From Desulfocapsa sulfexigens (GTDB lineage: Bacteria > Desulfobacterota > Desulfobulbia > Desulfobulbales > Desulfocapsaceae): a stretch of DNA of 5,389 nucleotides. The stretch is taken from assembly GCA_020721165.1 (NCBI GenBank), contig DYNG01000084.1:1-5389 (forward strand), written 5' to 3'. The stretch's first letter is position 1. Each line of letters opens with the position of its first letter. Position numbers and translations under genes: made by a program. The notes under the pieces were generated by a model, which worked only from the letters and a program-made list of their open reading frames with translations, was not told the DNA's origin and ran no database searches. Positions 1 to 5,389 of the stretch are shown piece by piece.

Positions 1-1723
1 TGTTAGTGATGGTATTGGCAGGAACCGTCCAAGAGGTCAGTGCTTGGGGGATTTCCAGTTGTTTTGGGCTGATACATGGAAGAGTGTAGGAATGCTGAAT
101 CTTTTTCTCAATAAGACTTCCCGCCTTGTCATTGGATGCGGCCAGCAGTTCATCCCAAAGAGGGTGGGGGTGGAGATCATTGCCTGCCGCATCTTGTGCC
201 GGACAGACAAGAACAAGTTGCTCCGTTGCATGGACCAATGGACGACGCCAACGCTTGGCCCGGCTATTGGCCAGGATCGCTGAATCCGGCAAGATAACCC
301 CGACGCTTGCAAGGGCAGCCTGTTCCTCCCGAGTAAGGAGTGGGAACGTCAAGGGTGGAACAGTATTCCGGTTAAAATTCCACCAAACGATTCGCCTGGC
401 TGGGCCAATAATCGCCTCCGGGGTCGTAACAGCCGCCAAACCAGCTTGGGCAGGCAATATGGGTGGTGGGTCAATAGCGTTAATCGTTTCATCAATGATC
501 TTTTTAAGGACCGGTTCACTCAGGTTTTCCCGGCCCAAGGCCTCGATCATGGTTGAAAAAATCCGGCATTGGCTGAGGGCCGGATAGACCTGTGGATCAT
601 TGGGGAATCCGTTATGTAACCAGCGACTGAGCATCTCCACCCTTTGGCGAATCGCTGCAACCGGATATTCTCCATTAACGGCGGATGGTTCAAAGAGGAT
701 GGATAAACGATCTTCTTTTTGCTGCCTTTCAGTTGTATCCGTAATCTCGCTCAGACCTTCGGCCAGATTTTTTTGCCACAACGGGCTTCCCAGAGCTGGC
801 CATTTGCTCAGGGCTTGTATCAGTTTGCGACGGATCTTTGAAGGGATTGGCGAGACAGGAAGAGTGAGCAGTTCCATGATCCTGGCCGGGTCCGGCGGAT
901 TCCAACCAAGGGCCAGCACAAGCGGAAGAAGCTGAAGCAGGGCATGTCCACTTTCAGGTGTAGCCCCGCTGACCGGGAGACCAAAACGATTCAAGGCCGT
1001 ATCCAGGACTGGATCGGCTCCAATGATTACCGTGCCTGCAAGACCCTCTTCCTCGGCAACCTTTGCAAGCCAGGCAGCAACTTCTTCTGCTGCCAGCAAT
1101 ACCCCGACTGGCCGAATCAGTTGCAAGGAACAATCACCAATCGGGGTAAATGATTCTGCACGAGCAGCGGTCAGGTCTCCCTGCTTATCTTCAGTGATAC
1201 ATTCTGCGGGATTGAGAAATTCAGCGCCCTTTTCCTTGAGTCGGGAAAACAACCGCTGCCAAAGAAGCGGCAAACTCTCTTCCGATTCCAATAGAGTAAT
1301 CTCGGGTAGCGCACCTTCGTAATCGGACAAAGCATCCTGAATCGCAACCAATCGCTGCGGGATGGCAGGCAGAATCATTCGTCCCAAACTTGTAAGATCA
1401 GCCAATCTGGGAGTCAGAGGTTGCTCCTGCCACCCATGCATGAATAAAAAATCATAGAGTCGGAGAAGCTCCCGAGCCACCCCGAACGGATCGACCTCAG
1501 CCGACTTGGCCCAAAATGCCTGTTTATTTTGCTGGAGCAAGGGAACCAAGGAAGCAACCCGTACACCTTCAGGCATATCAGGCCCGCGCAAGCCAAGTAT
1601 GGTCTCCAGCAGACCGAGCAGTCCAAGACGACCGACGCGGTTTTCTCCCAACAGAGCTTCTTTCTCTCCTGGCCAGAGGGGCCAAGCCCGTCCATCGAGG
1701 GATGAATCAAAAAGTATTCGCAT
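1..1723 (-). CDS. AddB-like / PD-(D/E)XK nuclease family protein, N-terminal 574 residues (C-terminus beyond the left edge)
   Basis: The frame is open without a stop from the ATG at 1721-1723 to the left edge. AAGGGG lies 5 bases upstream of the ATG. I place it in the AddB-like family, whose members act with a UvrD/AddA-type helicase-nuclease in double-strand-break processing. The N-terminus has the leucine-rich block GRLGLLGLLETILGL (residues 31-45) and no Walker A, so this half resembles an inactive helicase fold as in RecC. Further family-like blocks are GLPVSGATPESGHALLQLLPL (248-268, split here: GLPVSG, then a leucine-rich helix), IVWWNF (445-450), a LTREEQAAL segment (463-471) and HPHPLWDEL (518-526). 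In relatives the iron-sulfur cysteines and PD-(D/E)XK nuclease lie in the C-terminal part, which is outside this window, so nuclease activity is inferred. A helicase partner gene may follow to the left. Its G+C is visibly higher than that of the genes to the right. Confidence 0.75.
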   Translation of the reverse strand, partial: MRILFDSSLDGRAWPLWPGEKEALLGENRVGRLGLLGLLETILGLRGPDMPEGVRVASLVPLLQQNKQAFWAKSAEVDPFGVARELLRLYDFLFMHGWQEQPLTPRLADLTSLGRMILPAIPQRLVAIQDALSDYEGALPEITLLESEESLPLLWQRLFSRLKEKGAEFLNPAECITEDKQGDLTAARAESFTPIGDCSLQLIRPVGVLLAAEEVAAWLAKVAEEEGLAGTVIIGADPVLDTALNRFGLPVSGATPESGHALLQLLPLVLALGWNPPDPARIMELLTLPVSPIPSKIRRKLIQALSKWPALGSPLWQKNLAEGLSEITDTTERQQKEDRLSILFEPSAVNGEYPVAAIRQRVEMLSRWLHNGFPNDPQVYPALSQCRIFSTMIEALGRENLSEPVLKKIIDETINAIDPPPILPAQAGLAAVTTPEAIIGPARRIVWWNFNRNTVPPLTFPLLTREEQAALASVGVILPDSAILANSRAKRWRRPLVHATEQLVLVCPAQDAAGNDLHPHPLWDELLAASNDKAGSLIEKKIQHSYTLPCISPKQLEIPQALTSWTVPANTITN

Positions 1724-1728
1724 TATTT

Positions 1729-1734
1729 CCCCTT
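1729..1734 (-). promoter_or_regulatory. Ribosome binding site of the AddB-like gene
   Basis: The minus strand reads AAGGGG, with 5 bases before the ATG at 1723. An earlier minus-strand ATG, 16 bases upstream, is out of frame and soon meets a stop. The ribosome binding site therefore fixes the start at 1723. Confidence 0.7.
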
Positions 1735-1798
1735 TTCATGTTGTTGGTTGCCGCTTTCTCTGCACATCTTTGTTTTGAGATGATATCTACCAAGAGTG

Positions 1799-1823
1799 AC
1801 GAAAATAGACACAAAATTTTCGT
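1799..1823. repeat. 8-bp perfect inverted repeat, possible operator
   Basis: ACGAAAAT at 1799-1806 is mirrored by ATTTTCGT at 1816-1823, with a 9-base spacer. The arms are AT-rich and no T-run follows, which argues against a terminator. The site lies 76 bases upstream of the AddB-like start, so a regulator-binding site is plausible. That function is inference only. Confidence 0.35.
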
Positions 1824-1937
1824 TAAAATCCAGACAAAGTGACTTTCTATGTTGGATGGTTACGGATTCCTTTTCCTTCCAGGCTGTTGATAATTACCTT
1901 AGCCGGTTAGTGTCGTAAAAACCTGGCACCAAAGTCA

Positions 1938-4334
1938 TCAACCATCAACACCTGGACTTCCGAAAAGGAAAGGCATGGTTTTCTTTCCTCGTAAACGATT
2001 CGCCATGTTGACTATCAAGTCATAATCTGGCTGAGTAGTTCCCGCCAACCGAGCGGCAATTCCCCCCTGCTTGACCACCAAAGAAATCTCTTGAGTGTAC
2101 ATAGGAAACTGCTCAACGATCTCCACCAACTCATGATCGCTCAGATGCGGAAAATATCGTTTCCAGGTCGTTATTTGATGATCCTCAGCTGGGTAACTTA
2201 AAGAAACATGGAAGGAAAATTCAATGGGAACCGAAAGACCTGGCAGTGGACCAGTCACCACAAAAAGAACCCCTCTGAAATCATGAAGCAATTCCTTAAA
2301 GCGCGGCCAGTTCGTATAGGACTCTGCCTTCTTGTTCTGGTTACATATGAACTCTTGCAGCAATAGGGAGTCATCTTCCAAAATTATGATCTCCTGTTGG
2401 CCGGGTCGTTCAGTAAATACATATTCCAGAAGACTTGTTCTTTTCTGAGTGAAGGGATCTATCGGCCTGTCATCCTCAGAAATATCCTTGGCAAATAACC
2501 GTGACAAGGAAAATTGCCGCACCATGAGGCCCGCCTCGGCGGCTACCCCACACGCACAATCCACACCAACTCTTTTATTTTCTGTGCTGATAAGCCCGCA
2601 AAAGCCTTCTTTGGTCTGGTGTATCTCTGGAATCAAACGGGCCACAGCCTGCAATTTTTCCTGATCTACTCGGCGAATATCAAGATTCGCCAGCTTCTCT
2701 TGGGGGCTCGACAGCTTACCTGTTGCGCCAAGATCAAACATGGATTTAGCCTGATGACGAGCGGCATTATGAATTTCTGCTGCCTGGATGGTTATCTTGT
2801 TACCTGCCATGCCCTTCTTGACCATGGCATTACCCCCAGCTATGAGCAGACTGTTTTTGATCAACCCTCCAGTAAAATGATATTTTTCAGCAAGCTCTTT
2901 CAAGTCAACATCCCCGTCATACTGCATCCCCTTTGGAAGCAAGGCCTGCCAAATGGAAAGCCTCTCCTCTTCACTGGGCAAAGTGAAGGGAATTTTCAAG
3001 CTGATTCGCCTGTCCAGAGCTGGGTCCATCTTTATGGTTTTATTCGTAGCGAGGATAGTTATGCACTCGGCCTTTTCCACTTCAATCAGGAAGGTTCTGC
3101 TTTCATGGGAGTCATCACGGAAAAGGTCATCGCATTCATCCAGGAAAACAATACCGCCAGCCAACCTGGCCTCTCGAAAGATATACTGCATAGCATCTTC
3201 AAAGGAGATGTCAGCATGTTGCAGACTGCCGATATTTACAGAAAAAAGCTGGCAGCCAAGATGGTTTGCCAGGCCATGGGCCAACATGGTCTTCCCTGTG
3301 CCGGACAGCCCGTAAAAAAGGCAGGTGAGGCCTGCGCCATAGCCAAATGACTCGCTTAGGCCAGTACCATTCTTATTATTAGCCAGGAATGACTCACAGT
3401 AACGGACAAGGTCCGCTTTGAGGTCTTCTGCCAACACCACCTGGGATAATTTAATAGTTGGCCACTCCGAATTGATACAGAGCAGGTCAGTATCATAAAC
3501 ATTGTGATCATCAAGACAAAAACGGCTTACCCTTTCATGCAACTCCACATCATTCCGTAAAAAACTGACATGACGGCCAGACAGCTGGACGAGTTCATGT
3601 TTTAAAAGTGGTTGATCAATGGCAAAGACTGCCCTGCATCTCATTTGTTCTCTATAATCATTACAAAGGATGGAAAGGATAATGCCAATCTCCAGGTCAC
3701 TTCGCCGCATACCAGCATCCCAAAGGTCAATGTCACATTCCTGATAAACTGCCATGAATTCCATCGAATTTCCGGCAGCCAACACAAGTTGTAAAACCTT
3801 GCGACTGAAACCATCGAGACGATATTCGTCAGCAAGCTCGTTTAATCGCAACTTGACACCTGCGGCAGAAGCAACCTTTTCAGCATCTGCCCTTTTTTCA
3901 GCCAGATCATGAATATAATCTTCTAACTCTCTGCGACTTTGAATGCCTGCTGGGATCTTCAAAAAAGCAACCTTGGAAGCCAGTTGACCAAAGTGATCTA
4001 TCTGCTTGAGGCGCAGGTAGGCATGGGCCAGCCAGAGCAGAACCTCGGCCATCAAAAATTCTATATAGGCCAGGTTGTCAGTAAACTGTGGCTCATGAGC
4101 ATTCACTGTTTCTTTATTATTTAGGACCTGCAAAGTCTGAGACTGTAGGCAGATTGCACCGTTCATAATTGCACCTTGTTTTGATTTTATTTTTTTCTGA
4201 ACCATTTTTTTTGGGGGGGGAGGGCCTTCCCCTAACAATTGGTCAATAGCTATTCTGTAATTTCTTATTTTATGGCGTTTGGCATAGGATACGACCCTGT
4301 CAAACCTTACCAATCTCCTCATTATGGCAGCCAT
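1938..4334 (-). CDS. AAA+ ATPase with winged-helix-like domain, one active and one degenerate AAA+ module (798 aa)
   Basis: Probable ATP-driven remodeller or unfoldase partner of the adjacent ClpP-like peptidase. Residues 1-56 are basic, with a Pro-Lys stretch. About 165-275 resembles the winged-helix domain of large bacterial AAA ATPases (DLEIGIILSIL, then QPLLKHELVQL). The active module has Walker A GLSGTGKT (342-349), Walker B IVFLDE (395-400), sensor 1 ATN (429-431), DRR arginines (441-443) and sensor-2-like TGGLIKN (488-494). A second AAA+-like module (about 545-780) has STENKRVG in place of a P-loop, a Walker-B-like IIILED (649-654) and no arginine finger. No transmembrane segment or signal peptide is seen. 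The ATG lies 6 bases after the peptidase stop with only a weak ribosome binding site, so coupled translation is likely. Met57 (codon 4164-4166) has AAGGTG 5 bases upstream and would give 742 aa. Family assignment as AAA+ is firm; function is inferred. Confidence 0.9.
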   Translation of the reverse strand: MAAIMRRLVRFDRVVSYAKRHKIRNYRIAIDQLLGEGPPPPKKMVQKKIKSKQGAIMNGAICLQSQTLQVLNNKETVNAHEPQFTDNLAYIEFLMAEVLLWLAHAYLRLKQIDHFGQLASKVAFLKIPAGIQSRRELEDYIHDLAEKRADAEKVASAAGVKLRLNELADEYRLDGFSRKVLQLVLAAGNSMEFMAVYQECDIDLWDAGMRRSDLEIGIILSILCNDYREQMRCRAVFAIDQPLLKHELVQLSGRHVSFLRNDVELHERVSRFCLDDHNVYDTDLLCINSEWPTIKLSQVVLAEDLKADLVRYCESFLANNKNGTGLSESFGYGAGLTCLFYGLSGTGKTMLAHGLANHLGCQLFSVNIGSLQHADISFEDAMQYIFREARLAGGIVFLDECDDLFRDDSHESRTFLIEVEKAECITILATNKTIKMDPALDRRISLKIPFTLPSEEERLSIWQALLPKGMQYDGDVDLKELAEKYHFTGGLIKNSLLIAGGNAMVKKGMAGNKITIQAAEIHNAARHQAKSMFDLGATGKLSSPQEKLANLDIRRVDQEKLQAVARLIPEIHQTKEGFCGLISTENKRVGVDCACGVAAEAGLMVRQFSLSRLFAKDISEDDRPIDPFTQKRTSLLEYVFTERPGQQEIIILEDDSLLLQEFICNQNKKAESYTNWPRFKELLHDFRGVLFVVTGPLPGLSVPIEFSFHVSLSYPAEDHQITTWKRYFPHLSDHELVEIVEQFPMYTQEISLVVKQGGIAARLAGTTQPDYDLIVNMANRLRGKKTMPFLFGSPGVDG
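4172..4177 (-). promoter_or_regulatory. Ribosome binding site for an alternative internal start (Met57) of the AAA+ gene
   Basis: The minus strand reads AAGGTG, then 5 bases, then ATG at 4164-4166. This is better than anything in front of the upstream ATG at 4332-4334, and the 5-base spacing matches the sites of the other two genes. It may be the true start or a second start yielding a form without the basic extension. Confidence 0.45.
4205..4220 (-). repeat. C8A8 double homopolymer tract with slippery heptamer inside the AAA+ gene
   Basis: On the coding strand eight C are followed directly by eight A, encoding part of PPPPKKM (residues 38-44). The in-frame codons CCC CCA AAA AAA contain C CCA AAA, which fits the X XXY YYZ pattern of -1 ribosomal slippage. 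A -1 shift reaches TAA after about 30 codons. A +1 shift meets TAA within six codons. Either shift would abolish the full-length product. The tract is also a classic place for replication slippage or a sequencing length error. Confidence 0.6.
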
Positions 4335-4340
4335 GACCGA

Positions 4341-4910
4341 TTACCAGCCACTACGGCCAGCTGGCTCAACCAGATCGGCCAGACCATAGCTAATCGCCTC
4401 ATCAGGCGCCAGCCAGGTATCCACATCTTGCAATAGTTTTTCCTCCAACTCCTTTTGATCCTTCATTTTGCTGTAGCGCATGTAATGGTCAACAATGCGC
4501 TTGTGTTCCAGGTCTTCTTCTTTGCGGTTTGCAAGGAGTTGGCTGTGATTACCCGCTGATATCCAGGAAAATCGATGAGACAAAATAGAGGTGCGGGCGG
4601 TAATAACTCTCCGACCCTTGGCCCCGGCCATGAATATGATCAGACCCATGGAGGCGATCATGCCTATTCCCGTAGTGTAGATGGGAATTCGCGACCACTC
4701 CATCATGTCGATGATGGCAAATCCCGCCGAACAGGTGCCGCCAGGGGAATTAATGATCATCTGTAAATGATCCGCCTCCCCCTTGATGTTGTATTCAATA
4801 ATCTCCTTGCAGATTGATTCTGAGGTGGCATCAGTAATCGGACCGGAGATATAAATAATGCCGTAATCCTTGAGACCTCTTTCTTCCTGTTCCTTTTCTT
4901 TTTTCGCCAT
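4341..4910 (-). CDS. ClpP-family (peptidase S14) serine protease subunit, divergent, 189 aa
   Basis: Cytoplasmic serine peptidase expected to form a ClpP-like barrel that degrades unfolded chains fed by an ATPase. Counting from the ATG at 4908-4910, I see ISGPI near residue 22, the oxyanion segment NSPGG (54-58), the nucleophile Ser87 in GMIASMG, GAKGRR (96-101), catalytic His112 in LSHRF, and Asp164 in DTWLAPDEAISYGLAD. The Ser-His spacing of 25 equals that of E. coli ClpP. LSHRF replaces the usual MIHQP, and the N-terminus is a short Lys/Glu-rich stretch with no obvious propeptide, so it is a divergent paralogue. The length is near that of mature ClpP (about 193). A GTG at 4917-4919 is in frame but lies inside the AGGTGA ribosome binding site, so I use the ATG. 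The AAA+ gene follows after 6 bases, implying a joint machine. A phage ClpP-like prohead protease is less likely, since no phage genes are seen. Confidence 0.88.
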   Translation of the reverse strand: MAKKEKEQEERGLKDYGIIYISGPITDATSESICKEIIEYNIKGEADHLQMIINSPGGTCSAGFAIIDMMEWSRIPIYTTGIGMIASMGLIIFMAGAKGRRVITARTSILSHRFSWISAGNHSQLLANRKEEDLEHKRIVDHYMRYSKMKDQKELEEKLLQDVDTWLAPDEAISYGLADLVEPAGRSGW

Positions 4911-4915
4911 TTTCT

Positions 4916-4921
4916 TCACCT
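4916..4921 (-). promoter_or_regulatory. Ribosome binding site deciding the ClpP-like start
   Basis: The minus strand reads AGGTGA, 5 bases before the ATG at 4910. The possible GTG start at 4919 is part of this motif, so the two cannot both serve. The ATG is favoured. Confidence 0.65.
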
Positions 4922-4926
4922 GTGTT

Positions 4927-4988
4927 ATGATTTAAATTCATTTGGGTCTGCTTCAATAAATGAAGCTCGATCCCGCCGATGATTTAAA
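4927..4988. repeat. 10-bp direct repeat pair upstream of the ClpP-like gene
   Basis: ATGATTTAAA occurs at 4927-4936 and again at 4979-4988. The offset is 52 bases, close to five helical turns, so both copies would face the same side of the DNA. They flank a small hairpin in the 5' region of the peptidase gene. A pair of regulator sites is possible. AT-rich coincidence is the alternative. Confidence 0.35.
4950..4966. repeat. 6-bp inverted repeat between the direct repeats
   Basis: GCTTCA (4950-4955) and TGAAGC (4961-4966) form perfect arms around ATAAA. It sits about 40 bases upstream of the ClpP-like start. It is too weak and lacks a T-run, so it is not a terminator. A dimeric-regulator half-site arrangement or a weak leader hairpin would fit. 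Confidence 0.3.
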
Positions 4989-5050
4989 ATTAACATGGCG
5001 AAGTAGCGATTCCCGACACAACAGGAAAACTTTTTTTCAAAAAAACTTAG

Positions 5051-5239
5051 GGAACAAAATGTGGGGCCGCAAATCTTGCCAAAATACTCACTGTCTTTGA
5101 CATGATCGGCAGCCATCGTGGTGTACAGGTTGAGCAGATTTGGGAATAACTGGGAATAGACCGCACCAATGTCTATAAATGGCTACGGTTTATTGAAGAG
5201 GAGTTGGGGGTTATCATCCCCTTAACGAAAAATGATTGA
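5051..5239 (+). pseudogene. Remnant of a WYL-type regulator N-terminal helix-turn-helix, with an in-frame stop
   Basis: The frame begins after a TAG at 5048-5050 and reads LAKILTVFDMIGSHRGVQVE, then QIWE, a TAA (5147-5149), then LGIDRTNVYKWLRFIEEELG, ending at TGA 5237-5239. The pattern of a leading helix, an 'rg...ve.i.e.LGI.R..vY+.L..iE..LGV' core and a recognition helix resembles the HTH of WYL/DeoR-like repressors, which regulate nearby operons, including defence loci, in many bacteria. No start codon precedes the first conserved part, one sense codon has become TAA, and no WYL domain follows. I infer a decayed gene, transcribed away from the peptidase gene. The resemblance is by eye over about 50 residues, so other HTH families remain possible. 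Confidence 0.4.
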
Positions 5240-5262
5240 TCTGACATTTCTTGACTCAATAA

Positions 5263-5389
5263 AATGTTATCGAACAATACCAAGCTCATAAAGTCATAAA
5301 GACAATTGATAATCAAGGCCTGATGAAGATCGAAAAAACAAACTTGCCAGTGTTTTCAATACCGTTTGATGAAGAATCAATTTCCATGG
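5263..5389 (+). CDS. Unrecognised frame open to the right edge (partial)
   Basis: After a TAA at 5260-5262 the plus strand is open to the window end, 42 codons, with protein-like composition, for example VIKTIDNQGLMKIEKTNLPV. The first in-frame ATG is at 5323-5325 with a weak AAGG 4 bases before it. Nothing upstream in frame is a standard start. It is in a different frame from the HTH remnant just before it, so it could be the start of a new gene or a frameshifted continuation of the same decayed gene. I do not recognise a family. Confidence 0.25.

Larger units (their letters stand above)
1724..1937. other. Intergenic gap between the AAA+ gene and the AddB-like gene
   Basis: This 214-base gap separates the ATPase stop codon from the next minus-strand start. 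I see no GC-rich hairpin followed by a T-run, so no intrinsic terminator can be called. No convincing -35/-10 pair was found either. The AT-rich stretch 1781-1845 is where a promoter for the AddB-like gene would be expected, and it contains a perfect inverted repeat. The gap and the separate ribosome binding site suggest that the AddB-like gene may be an independent transcription unit. Read-through from the ATPase gene cannot be excluded. Confidence 0.5.
4922..5050. other. 5' region of the ClpP/AAA+ pair, no gene seen
   Basis: The minus strand upstream of the peptidase ribosome binding site must carry the promoter of the two-gene unit. AT-rich stretches lie at 4981-4993 and 5031-5045, the latter being T7-C-A7, but no good -35/-10 pair with 16-18 base spacing was found. 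A short minus-strand frame spanning 4925-5116 has no ribosome binding site and no recognisable content. Confidence 0.4.

Noticed and set aside
126..587. Plus-strand frame of 153 codons at the left end, with others up to 1842
   Set aside because: They lie antisense to the continuous minus-strand AddB-like frame, which has family-like motifs and a clear ribosome binding site.
1915..1937. GGTGCCAGG-TTTTT sequence just after the ATPase stop, as terminator or end of a mobile element
   Set aside because: There is no stable hairpin before the T-run; the matching CCTGG is about 40 bases away. No transposase, terminal repeat or target duplication is visible.
2514..3350. Long plus-strand frame of 278 codons
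   Set aside because: It is antisense to the ATPase, including its Walker A and B codons. Its translation has no recognisable domain, and no ribosome binding site is evident.
4341..4910. Phage head-maturation protease reading of the ClpP-like gene
   Set aside because: No portal, capsid or terminase gene is adjacent, and the close link to an AAA+ ATPase fits a cellular protease better.
4917..4919. GTG as start of the ClpP-like gene
   Set aside because: It is part of the AGGTGA ribosome binding site that serves the ATG at 4910.
5031..5045. T7-C-A7 near-palindrome as a terminator
   Set aside because: It has only A:T pairs with a one-base loop and a mismatch at the base. It is better seen as an A-tract in AT-rich upstream DNA.
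5065..5085. Sigma-54-like motif on the minus strand (TTGGCAAGATTTGC)
   Set aside because: The GG and GC are separated by 8 bases instead of the required 10.
4925..5116. Minus-strand frame of 63 codons just before the ClpP-like gene
   Set aside because: It has no ribosome binding site and no recognisable sequence. It overlaps the HTH remnant on the other strand and occupies the likely promoter region.

Overview
The window reads as bacterial. All well-supported genes lie on the minus strand and are read right to left. A ClpP-family serine peptidase (4341-4910) is followed after 6 bases by a large AAA+ ATPase (1938-4334). After a 214-base gap comes the N-terminal 574 residues of an AddB-like recombination/repair protein (1-1723), which runs off the left edge. 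The purine-rich ribosome binding sites and the AddB-like family fit a Gram-negative proteobacterium-like host. A sulfate-reducer (Desulfobacterota) relative is my guess from the general look of the proteins, and the window does not prove it.

The peptidase keeps the ClpP Ser-His-Asp triad and the oxyanion glycines. The ATPase has an N-terminal basic extension, a winged-helix-like domain, one intact AAA+ module (Walker A, Walker B, sensor 1, paired arginines) and a second AAA+-like module whose P-loop and arginine finger are gone. The pair looks like a compartmental protease whose unfoldase is not a ClpA/ClpX/ClpC-type HSP100 protein. I see neither an IGF/LGF-type ClpP-docking loop nor a C-terminal HbYX tail, so how the two would dock is open. 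This pair is the most interesting content of the window.

The ATPase gene carries a C8A8 tract near its 5' end, which contains a canonical slippery heptamer. An alternative start with a good ribosome binding site lies just after it. The AddB-like gene is clearly richer in G+C than the peptidase/ATPase pair, which suggests different histories.

The right end (4911-5389) holds no intact gene. It has the 5' region of the peptidase gene, with a 10-bp direct repeat at 52-bp spacing and a small hairpin. It also has a broken plus-strand remnant resembling the N-terminal helix-turn-helix of WYL-type regulators, interrupted by a stop codon, and a short unrecognised frame open to the right edge. No tRNA, rRNA, CRISPR array or insertion sequence was seen.
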